DNA from: Acidihalobacter aeolianus
GTDB taxonomy: Bacteria; Pseudomonadota; Gammaproteobacteria; DSM-5130; Acidihalobacteraceae
Reading direction: 5' to 3'
Length of the DNA: 64,000 bases
Assembly (NCBI RefSeq): GCF_001753165.1
Contig: NZ_CP017448.1
Location: 62,001 to 126,000 of the forward strand
The notes beneath the pieces are model-generated. The model was given only the letters and a program-made list of their open reading frames with translations, had not been told where the DNA came from and searched no databases. Of the stretch, positions 32,187-39,593 are shown piece by piece. The first letter of the stretch is position 1. Each line of letters begins with the position of its first letter. A program made the position numbers and the translations under genes.

Positions 32187-35100
32187 ATGGAACAGGTGTT
32201 GACACTGAACTTGCCCGGATTCGGGTACGAGGATCTGTACCGTGCGGAACGTCTGCCGGCGCTCGACCGTGCGTTCGCGACGTATCTTGAGGCCCATGAC
32301 GCGGAGCTGGCGGCGAGCTTCGCGCGTTATCGCGCGCAGGCGGCGTTCGAGGCCGGTGCGGAGTCGGAGCTGCTGATTGCCGTCGCCGGGGTGCTGGAGG
32401 ATTTCATCGCCGAGGTCTTCGGCGTGCGTCGCGAGTGCGACGCGCTGGGCGGACATGCCGGCAGGAGCGCGCTGGTGTGGGCGTTCAAGAACGACTTCGT
32501 GAAGCGCAGCCTGCAGGCCGCCGGCGACGCGCAGGCGCACGACTTCGCGGCGCTCGACGCCTGCGTGGACGCCTGGCTGGGCGAGGTCGGCGGCGCCGAC
32601 CGCGAGTACGCGGTGGCGCAGCTGTGGCGCCATGCGGCGGACGCGGGCGACGAGCAGCGCATCGCCACCCTGGCGGCCTGGGTGCGTGCGGCGGCCACCT
32701 GTGAGGCCGGTCGCGCGGCGACCGCCGGCTGGGGCAGTTTCCGTTTTCCGGCGAGGCGCGATTTCGCCGCGCTGGTGCGCACCGAGTTGCAACCGGCGGC
32801 CCGCGGCTGCGGCGTGGAGGTGAAGCCGGCGGCGCGCCGGCAGCGCGACGGCTTCGCGCTGACCGATATGCGCTACGCGCGCGGCGAGGTGCTCGATCAG
32901 GTGCATTACTGCAAGTTCTGCCATTCGCACCAGGGCGATTATTGTTCCAAGGGCTTTCCGGGGAAGGGCGAGGAAAAGACGCGCAGCAATCCCCTGGGCG
33001 TGCCGCTCGAAGGCTGCCCGCTGGAGGAGAAGATCTCCGAGGCCAATGCGCTGATGCGCGACGGCCACACCCTCGGCGCGCTGGCCACGATCATGATCGA
33101 CAATCCGCTGGTGCCGGCGACCGGGCACCGCATCTGCAACGACTGCATGAAGAGCTGCATCTACCAGAAGCAGGACCCGGTCGACATGCCGCAGATCGAG
33201 ACGCGCATCCTCGACGACGTGCTGAACCTGCCCTGGGGCTACGAGATCTATTTCCTGCTCACCCGCTGGAATCCGCTGAACCGCGAGCGCCCGTACACCC
33301 TGCCCTATCACGGCACCGACGTGCTCTGCGTGGGCGCGGGCCCGGCGGGCTTCAACCTGTCGCATCACCTGCTGCAGGCGGGCTTCGGCGTGGTCGGCGT
33401 GGACGGCCTCAAGATCGAGCCGCTGCCGGCGGATCTGACCGGCGCCGACGGGCGGACGCCGCGGCCGGTGCGCGAGGTGGCGGCGCTGCGCGAGTCGCTG
33501 GACGAGCGCGTGATGGCGGGTTTCGGCGGCGTGGCCGAGTACGGCATCACCGTGCGCTGGGACAAGAATTTCCTCAAGATCATCCACCTGACGCTGGCGC
33601 GCAGCCGGCACTACCGGCTGTACGGCGGCATCCGCTTCGGCGGCACGCTGACCATCGACGATGCCTGGGACTACGGTTTCGAGCACATCGCGCTGGCCAT
33701 CGGCGCAGGCCGGCCGACCATCGTGCCGGTGAAAAACCATCTCGCCCGCGGCATCCGCCAGGCGAGCGATTTCCTGATGGGCCTGCAGCTGACCGGCGCG
33801 GCCAAGCGCGCGAGCCTGGCGAACCTGCAGGTCCGCCTGCCGGCCGTGGTGATCGGCGGCGGGCTGACCGCGATCGACACCGCCACCGAGGTGCAGGCCT
33901 ATTACATCCGCCAGGTGGAAAAGCTGCTCGAACGCTGCGAGACGCTGGGCATGGCCGCGGTTGAGCGGACGCTGGACGGCGAGGAAGCGGCCATCCTGGA
34001 AGAATTCCTCGCCCACGGTCGCGAGGTCAAACGCGAGCGCGAGCGCGCGCGGCGGCTGGGCGTCGCACCGGATTTCGCCGGGCTGGTCGACCGTTGGGGC
34101 GGCGTCACCGTAGCCTACCGGCGGCGCATGGGCGATTCGCCGGCGTATCTGCGCAATCACGAGGAAATCGAAAAGGCGCTGGAGGAAGGCATCCGCTATG
34201 CGGAGGGCCTGAATCCGCGCGAGGCGCTGGTGGATCGCAACGGCCACGTGCGCGCGATGGTCTTCGACGGCGCGGACGGCGAGCGGGTGGATCTGCCCGC
34301 GCGTGCCGTGCTCATGGCCGCGGGCAGCGTGCCCAACACCAGCTACGAGCGCGAACACGCGGACACCTTCGAGATGGACGGACGCTTTTATGCGGCCTAT
34401 GGGCTCGACGGCGAACGCGCCGCGGCCGGCGACCGCGAGGCGGTGTTCACCTCCTACCGCAAGGACGGCCGGCGCATTTCCTTCCTGGGCGACAACCATC
34501 CCGTCTACAGCGGCAGCGTGGTGCGCGCGATGGCCTCGGGCCGGGCGGGAGCGCGGGCGCTCGTGCGCCTGTTCGCGGAACGCATCGGCGACGGCGGATA
34601 CGCGACGAAGTGGGATGCGCTGTGCGCGCGGCTCGACGAAAACCTGCGCCCGCGGATCGTGGCGGTGACGCGCCTGGCCGAGCATCTGGTGAGCATCGCC
34701 GTGCATGCACCGCAGGCCAGCCGCAACTGGCAGCCGGGGCAGGTCTACCGGCTGCAGAATTTCGAGACGCGGGTGGCGCGCGGCCTCGGCACCGCCCTGC
34801 AGATGGAGGGCATGGCGGTGGACGGCGTGCAGGTGGACAAGGCGCAGGGGCGCATCCATCTGCTGATCAACGAGGTGGGCACTTCCAGCCGGCTGGCCGG
34901 TGCCCTCGCCGCGGGCGATCCGGTGGTCCTGATGGGCCCGACCGGCACCTCGCTGCCGATGCCGGCGGGCCAGACGATCACGGTGATCGGCGGACATTCC
35001 GCGGTGACCAGCATGATCGACGGCAGTCACGCCTGGAAGGAGGCGGGCAACCGCGTGCTGATGGTCGCGCACCTGGCCGAACGCCAGCGCGCCGGGGCGC

Positions 35101-35633
35101 TGCAGACGCTGGTGCAGGAAGCGGCCGACGAGGTCGTGTGGGTGCTCGACGGCGACGAGCCGCTGGACGGCCTGCGCGCGCAGGACCGCTGCGTCACGGG
35201 TGGCATGGCAGCCTATCTGCGTGCGGTGGCGGCAGAAGGCGGCGACACCGGCGGGTGGGTCGAGGCCAGCGACCAGTTCGTGATTTCCGACCGACCGGAC
35301 GTGATGGACCTGCTGGTGACCGCGTTCAAGGGCGATCTGGCCGCGCGGCTCAAGCCCGGGGCGCACGGCACCGCCGTGGTCAACAGCCCGATGCAGTGCA
35401 TGCTCAAGGAGGTCTGCGCGCAGTGCCTGTGCCAGCACCGGCGCGGCGACGACCCCGACGCTGCGCCGAAGACCGTGTTTTCCTGCTTCAACCAGCACCA
35501 GCCGCTGTTCGACGTCGATTTCGACAACCTGCGCCTGCGCCAGCGGCAGAACGCGCTGCAGGAGCGCATCGCCTCGCTGTGGCTGAGCCACGTGCAGTCG
35601 TCCGCCCCCACGGCGCTGGCCGAGTCCCGCTAG
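32187..35633 (+). CDS. Large Nfn/GltD-like flavoprotein oxidoreductase, 1148 residues
   Basis: A multidomain electron-transfer protein. Residues 1-230 have no recognised domain. A cysteine-rich section with HYCKFCHSHQGDYC (near 240) and GHRICNDCMKSC (near 315) resembles the Fe-S domain of GltD/NfnB. A two-dinucleotide reductase domain follows, with VGAGPAGFNLSHHLL near 380 and VIGGGLTAIDTATE near 557. From about 820 an FNR/PyrK-like domain has VIGGHSAVTSM near 934 and a C-terminal CMLKEVCAQCLCQ iron-sulfur motif. It looks like an NfnB-NfnA-type fusion that could move electrons between NAD(P)H and ferredoxin, perhaps by bifurcation. A strong terminator follows. Partners are probably the ferredoxins upstream. 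Confidence 0.82.
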   Translation: MEQVLTLNLPGFGYEDLYRAERLPALDRAFATYLEAHDAELAASFARYRAQAAFEAGAESELLIAVAGVLEDFIAEVFGVRRECDALGGHAGRSALVWAFKNDFVKRSLQAAGDAQAHDFAALDACVDAWLGEVGGADREYAVAQLWRHAADAGDEQRIATLAAWVRAAATCEAGRAATAGWGSFRFPARRDFAALVRTELQPAARGCGVEVKPAARRQRDGFALTDMRYARGEVLDQVHYCKFCHSHQGDYCSKGFPGKGEEKTRSNPLGVPLEGCPLEEKISEANALMRDGHTLGALATIMIDNPLVPATGHRICNDCMKSCIYQKQDPVDMPQIETRILDDVLNLPWGYEIYFLLTRWNPLNRERPYTLPYHGTDVLCVGAGPAGFNLSHHLLQAGFGVVGVDGLKIEPLPADLTGADGRTPRPVREVAALRESLDERVMAGFGGVAEYGITVRWDKNFLKIIHLTLARSRHYRLYGGIRFGGTLTIDDAWDYGFEHIALAIGAGRPTIVPVKNHLARGIRQASDFLMGLQLTGAAKRASLANLQVRLPAVVIGGGLTAIDTATEVQAYYIRQVEKLLERCETLGMAAVERTLDGEEAAILEEFLAHGREVKRERERARRLGVAPDFAGLVDRWGGVTVAYRRRMGDSPAYLRNHEEIEKALEEGIRYAEGLNPREALVDRNGHVRAMVFDGADGERVDLPARAVLMAAGSVPNTSYEREHADTFEMDGRFYAAYGLDGERAAAGDREAVFTSYRKDGRRISFLGDNHPVYSGSVVRAMASGRAGARALVRLFAERIGDGGYATKWDALCARLDENLRPRIVAVTRLAEHLVSIAVHAPQASRNWQPGQVYRLQNFETRVARGLGTALQMEGMAVDGVQVDKAQGRIHLLINEVGTSSRLAGALAAGDPVVLMGPTGTSLPMPAGQTITVIGGHSAVTSMIDGSHAWKEAGNRVLMVAHLAERQRAGALQTLVQEAADEVVWVLDGDEPLDGLRAQDRCVTGGMAAYLRAVAAEGGDTGGWVEASDQFVISDRPDVMDLLVTAFKGDLAARLKPGAHGTAVVNSPMQCMLKEVCAQCLCQHRRGDDPDAAPKTVFSCFNQHQPLFDVDFDNLRLRQRQNALQERIASLWLSHVQSSAPTALAESR

Positions 35634-35664
35634 ACACCTCTTTCCTCGTCGTTTCCCCCTTCTT

Positions 35665-35701
35665 CCCGCCGGTCACTGCGTGCGTGCCGGCGGGTTTTTT
35701 T
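35665..35701 (+). terminator. Rho-independent terminator after the large flavoprotein gene
   Basis: An 8-bp GC stem CCCGCCGG / CCGGCGGG followed by a run of seven T (35695-35701). It separates the oxidoreductase genes from the transporter genes, which have their own promoter region in the 392-base gap 35634-36025. Confidence 0.85.
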
Positions 35702-35898
35702 CGTGGTCGGATCCGATCGGCCGGCGTGGGCGGGGCCCGGTCCGGCCGCCGGCGGTGCGCGGGGCACAGAAACTGTGCGGATATGCACCGGGATCACCAA
35801 AGTGGGGCGCTCGCGGGCGGTCGTCTGCAGGGGCTGAATTCGGATTTATCCCAATAAAAAACAATCGCTTGGCTTCGATCAATCGAGGCGGACTTTAT

Positions 35899-35947
35899 TG
35901 GCACAATCCGTGCTGTCTTTTGATGACCTGTCCTGTTATGACATGTT
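35899..35947 (+). promoter_or_regulatory. Sigma-54-like promoter followed by operator copy 3
   Basis: TGGCACAATCCGTGCT (35899-35914) has the GG-N10-GC layout of a -24/-12 promoter, with one mismatch in the TTGC part. Copy 3 of the locus motif, AACATGTCATAACAGG on the minus strand, lies at 35932-35947, about at the expected start site and roughly 80 bases before the binding-protein gene. A repressor bound there would block transcription. The sigma-54 assignment is tentative. Confidence 0.5.
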
Positions 35948-36025
35948 GTCGGGAATTGAGGGGCGGTGGGCTTACGCCAGGGTTATAGACATCGTTTATT
36001 CGATCAATCTGGGAGGGTGTGTGTC

Positions 36026-37396
36026 ATGCGAATGCTTGGGAAAAACGGGGTGCGCGCGTCGCTGATGGCGCTTTGCGCCGCAGCAGGGGTCGCCGCGACG
36101 CCTGCGTACAGCAAGACGATCACGATCGGTATCGGCATCCAGAATATGTGCACCGACACGTATCAGGGCGGGACGATCATCCGCGGCCTCAAACTGCTGC
36201 CCAAGTATCTGCCGCACGACGGCAAGTACAAGGACGTCAAGTACAAGATCGTCTGGCGCAACTACGATTCGGGCGGCCCGATCACCAACATGATGATCGC
36301 CGGCAAGCTCGCGTTCGGCGTGATGGGCGATTACCCGCTGGTGGTCAACGGCGCGAAATTCCAGCAGACACGCGGCGAGCGCTCGCTGATGATCTCGTTC
36401 ACCGCCTACAACCTCGACGGCGCCGGCAACGGCATCGTGGTGCCGGTGAAGTCCGACATCTACAGCGTCGATCAGCTCAAGGGCAAGACCGTGTCGGTGC
36501 CGGTGGGCAGCGCGGCCTGGGGCATGCTCTTCAACATGATGAAGGAAAAGCATTACCCCAAGGATTATTTCCACATGATCAACCAGGGCCCGATGGTCGG
36601 CATCGCGGCGATCGCGAACGACAAGGTCGCCGCCCACGCGGACTTCTGTCCGATGTCCGAGCTGATGGAATACAAGGGCACCGGCCGCATGATCTACAAC
36701 GGCGCCGAGGCCGGCATTCCGTATCTGCACGGCGTGGTGGTGCGCAAGTCCTTCGCCGAGAAATATCCTGAAGTCGTGGTCGGTTATCTCGAGGCGCTGA
36801 TCAAGGCCGGCCAGTGGGTGCAGGACGATCCGCAGCATGCCGCGAAGATGATCTCGAAGTGGACGATGATCCCCAAGGAAGTGCTGTACCTGTACTTCAG
36901 CAAGGGCGGCTATCTGACCCCCGATCCGACCTTCAAGCCGAAGTTCATCAAGACCCTGGCCTACGATCACGAGGTCCTGATGAAGTACGCCAATATGCCG
37001 CCGCTCGACTTCAAGCCGTGGGTGGCGCCGCAGTATCTCAAGGCGGCCTACAAGAAGCTCGGTCTGAATTACGAGCAGCAGCTCAAGACCTTCTACCACC
37101 CGAAGGAAAACATCCATCTGCCCGACGAAATCTGGATCAACGGCGAGAAGATCCATCAGTACGCGAACGTGGCCGAGATGCTCAAGAGCTACGCGCAGTA
37201 CAAAAAGGCGGGCAAGACGATCGACGCAACCTACGTGTACGACCAGAAGACCGGTCTGAAGCTGTTCGGCAAGAACGCCTTCTACGTGGAGGACGGCAAG
37301 ACGTTCGATGCCTTCATGCTCAAGAGCGAGGCCGACAAGTACGCCAAGGCGCACGCGGGCAAGGTGATGACCTTCGCGGAGGTCACCAAGGCCTGA
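36026..37396 (+). CDS. ABC-transporter substrate-binding protein with NosL-like C-terminus
   Basis: A 456-residue periplasmic protein with a signal peptide (SLMALCAAAGVAATPAYS). The main domain is of the SsuA/NrtA/TauA type (IGIQNMCTDTYQGG..., KLAFGVMGDYPLVVNG, LKGKTVSVPVGSAAWGML), which binds sulfonates, nitrate, cyanate and similar anions. After about residue 370, a KLFGKNAFYVEDGK...AFMLKSEADKYAKAHAGKVMTF stretch resembles the NosL copper-binding/accessory fold. ATG 36026 has GGGAGGG ahead. The ligand is not evident. The company of an AprAB-like enzyme suggests a sulfur oxyanion or organosulfonate. Confidence 0.83.
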   Translation: MRMLGKNGVRASLMALCAAAGVAATPAYSKTITIGIGIQNMCTDTYQGGTIIRGLKLLPKYLPHDGKYKDVKYKIVWRNYDSGGPITNMMIAGKLAFGVMGDYPLVVNGAKFQQTRGERSLMISFTAYNLDGAGNGIVVPVKSDIYSVDQLKGKTVSVPVGSAAWGMLFNMMKEKHYPKDYFHMINQGPMVGIAAIANDKVAAHADFCPMSELMEYKGTGRMIYNGAEAGIPYLHGVVVRKSFAEKYPEVVVGYLEALIKAGQWVQDDPQHAAKMISKWTMIPKEVLYLYFSKGGYLTPDPTFKPKFIKTLAYDHEVLMKYANMPPLDFKPWVAPQYLKAAYKKLGLNYEQQLKTFYHPKENIHLPDEIWINGEKIHQYANVAEMLKSYAQYKKAGKTIDATYVYDQKTGLKLFGKNAFYVEDGKTFDAFMLKSEADKYAKAHAGKVMTFAEVTKA

Positions 37397-37405
37397 TCTG
37401 AATGC

Positions 37406-37434
37406 GGGCCGGCGGGAGGTTTCTCCGCCGGCCC
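37406..37434 (+). terminator. Intercistronic hairpin after the binding-protein gene
   Basis: A 10-bp perfect stem GGGCCGGCGG / CCGCCGGCCC without a T-run, just after the binding-protein stop. Such hairpins commonly protect the upstream message or attenuate read-through, so that binding protein exceeds membrane components. Confidence 0.6.
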
Positions 37435-37502
37435 GGACGGGCAAAACGGCTGCGGCGGCGTCCGCAGCCGTCGTACCTCACGCAGCGATGACGGGTGATG
37501 CA

Positions 37503-38348
37503 ATGAGCAGCGATGTGCAGACGGATTCCAACATGGTCGTGCGCAAGTTATTCGACCTCGACCGGGAGATGGTGCTGGAGCGGCTGAAGCGCCATTCCAT
37601 TCAGGTGCTCTCCCTGGTCGTCGGCGTGGTGATCTGGCAGATACTGACCGTCAAGGGCGTGCAGTTCATCCTGAATTTCAACAATCTGCCGACACCGGTG
37701 CAGGTCGGGCAGCAGTTTTACCAGCTGATCGGCACGAAGACGTTTTATATCGATATCGGCACCAGTCTGCGCCGTATCGGGATTTCGTTTCTGTTCGCGG
37801 TCGTGATCGGCATGACGGCGGGCATCGCGATGGGGCGTTCGCGCCTCGCGCGCGACATCATCTTTCCCTACATCGAAATCCTGCGCCCGATTCCTGCGGT
37901 GGCATGGATTCCGCTGTCGATCATCATGTGGCCGACCAACGAGGCCAGCATTCTTTTCATCACCTTCCTGGGTGCGGTGTTTCCCATCGCCATCAACACC
38001 ATGCAGGGCGTGCAGCAGACCCCCGAGCTGCTGATCCGCGCGGCGGCCACGCTGGGCGCGAAGCGCTTTTCCGTGCTGCGCCACGTGATCCTGCCGTCGG
38101 CGCTGCCGAGCATCTCGACCGGGCTTGCGGTCGGTATGGGCGTTTCCTGGTTTTCGCTGCTCGCCGGCGAAATCATCAGCGGCCAGTACGGCATCGGCTA
38201 TTTCACCTGGGAATCGTACGAGCTGATCCGCTACCCGGACGTGGTCGTCGGCATGGTCACGATCGGCGTGCTCGGCACGCTGTCGACCAGCCTGGTACGC
38301 CTGGCCGCGCGGCTGCTGCTGCGCTGGGTGCCGCCGGAACAGCGCTGA
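37503..38348 (+). CDS. ABC-transporter permease (SsuC/NrtB/TauC family)
   Basis: A 281-residue inner-membrane permease with about six membrane helices and the EAA-type cytoplasmic loop LLIRAAATLGAKRFSVLRHVILPSALP that contacts the ATPase. It closely follows the sulfonate/nitrate permease pattern (LRPIPAVAWIPLSIIMW; LLAGEIISGQYGIGYF). Two ATGs (37488 and 37503) are possible starts, and neither has a strong ribosome binding site. It forms the importer with the flanking genes. Confidence 0.9.
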   Translation: MSSDVQTDSNMVVRKLFDLDREMVLERLKRHSIQVLSLVVGVVIWQILTVKGVQFILNFNNLPTPVQVGQQFYQLIGTKTFYIDIGTSLRRIGISFLFAVVIGMTAGIAMGRSRLARDIIFPYIEILRPIPAVAWIPLSIIMWPTNEASILFITFLGAVFPIAINTMQGVQQTPELLIRAAATLGAKRFSVLRHVILPSALPSISTGLAVGMGVSWFSLLAGEIISGQYGIGYFTWESYELIRYPDVVVGMVTIGVLGTLSTSLVRLAARLLLRWVPPEQR

Positions 38349-38387
38349 TCCCCGCTCCGTCCACGCATCGAACCGAGAGACGCGACG

Positions 38388-39290
38388 ATGAACAATTCAC
38401 CGCAGGTGGTAGCCTTGAACGCCAAACACGAACACGCGCAAGCCGCTCACCGCAACGGCAAGTTTTTCCAGGCCGCGATCACCCTGGACGAGGTCTCGGT
38501 CGCCTTCGGTCCCGAGAAGCGCAGGAAGACCATCCTGTCCTCGCTGACCATGCACGTCGAGCCGGGCGAATTCGTGGCCCTGCTCGGCCCAAGCGGCTGC
38601 GGCAAGTCGACCGTGCTCAACCTCGTCGCCGGCTACCTGAAGCCGAGCACCGGCGCCGTGCTGGTGGACAGCAAGCCCGTGGCCGGGCCTGATCCGCAGC
38701 GCGGGATGGTGTTCCAGCAGCACACGCTGTTTCCGTGGAAGACGGTGCAGGAAAACGTCGAATTCGGCCCGAAGATGGCCGGTCAGCCGAAGGCGACCGC
38801 CGAGGCCACGGCGCGCACCTTTCTCGACATGGTGGGTCTCAGCAAGGTCGCCGACCACTATCCGTCGCAGCTCTCGGGCGGCATGCAGCACCGCGTGGAG
38901 ATCGCGCGCGCGCTGGCCAACTATCCGGGTGTGCTGCTGATGGACGAACCCTTCGGCGCGCTCGACGCGCAGACGCGGCTGGTGATGCAGGACGGTCTGC
39001 TCAAGCTGTGGGAACAGCTCAAGCCGACGGTGCTGTTCGTGACCCACGACATCGACGAGGCGGTGCTGCTGGCCGACCGCATCCTGATCATGGGCGTCTC
39101 GCCCGGCCGGGTGATTTCCGAGATCGAGGTCGACATCGAGCGTCCGCGCAACGTGCGCGCGATGACCGATCCGCGTTTCGGCCGCCTCAAGGGTCAGTGT
39201 CTGGACCTACTGGAGCGCGAGAGCCGCAAGGCCTTCGGCCTGCAGGACGACGACGATACGGACGACGAGGCCAGCCCGCTGCGCGCGTAA
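38388..39290 (+). CDS. ABC-transporter ATPase (SsuB/NrtD/TauB family)
   Basis: A 300-residue ATPase with Walker [13 protein letters not shown] near residue 70, Q-loop [11 protein letters not shown], signature [15 protein letters not shown], Walker [14 protein letters not shown] and switch [15 protein letters not shown]. An acidic C-terminal tail ([10 protein letters not shown]) follows. It is the last gene of the locus, 39 bases after the permease. An importer with this ATPase type usually takes up sulfonate, nitrate, cyanate or bicarbonate-like anions. Confidence 0.93.
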   Translation: MNNSPQVVALNAKHEHAQAAHRNGKFFQAAITLDEVSVAFGPEKRRKTILSSLTMHVEPGEFVALLGPSGCGKSTVLNLVAGYLKPSTGAVLVDSKPVAGPDPQRGMVFQQHTLFPWKTVQENVEFGPKMAGQPKATAEATARTFLDMVGLSKVADHYPSQLSGGMQHRVEIARALANYPGVLLMDEPFGALDAQTRLVMQDGLLKLWEQLKPTVLFVTHDIDEAVLLADRILIMGVSPGRVISEIEVDIERPRNVRAMTDPRFGRLKGQCLDLLERESRKAFGLQDDDDTDDEASPLRA

Positions 39291-39308
39291 GGCGCAGGCG
39301 ACCGGCGC

Positions 39309-39410
39309 TCAGGGTGCGAGGCCGGCGCCCTGGGCCTTCTGCGCCACTTCGAGCAGCAGAATGACAAAGACGACCACGGCGTAGATCAGGTACGTCGATA
39401 CGGGTTTCAT
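39309..39410 (-). CDS. Predicted 33-residue single-pass membrane protein
   Basis: ATG 39410 (minus strand) opens a 33-codon frame encoding [20 protein letters not shown], followed by a short charged tail EVAQKAQG, a classic small membrane protein. GGGGGAAAT lies ahead as ribosome binding site. It converges on the ABC-transporter gene and is downstream of ppsA, both by short gaps. The function is unknown. Confidence 0.5.
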   Translation of the reverse strand: MKPVSTYLIYAVVVFVILLLEVAQKAQGAGLAP

Positions 39411-39593
39411 GCGATTTCCCCCAGCGGCGTGTCCGGTTGCTGGTTGCCTCCGAGTACGGCCGTTGTCGGCCGCGTGTACTACCTAAGCACGCAGCGTCGC
39501 GGGCTCGCGTTTCATTGAAATAATTGATTGCCGGATGAGCGGCGGGGGTGCGGCGACGGCGGGGGAGCGCCCGTGGCGGGTGCTCCCGGGGGG

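Noticed and set aside
32133-35591. Very long open frame (over 1100 codons) antisense to the large flavoprotein gene
   Set aside because: High-GC codon bias of the real gene leaves the opposite strand open. Its translation is low-complexity Arg/His/Ala/Gln-rich text without domains, while the plus-strand protein has clear motifs.
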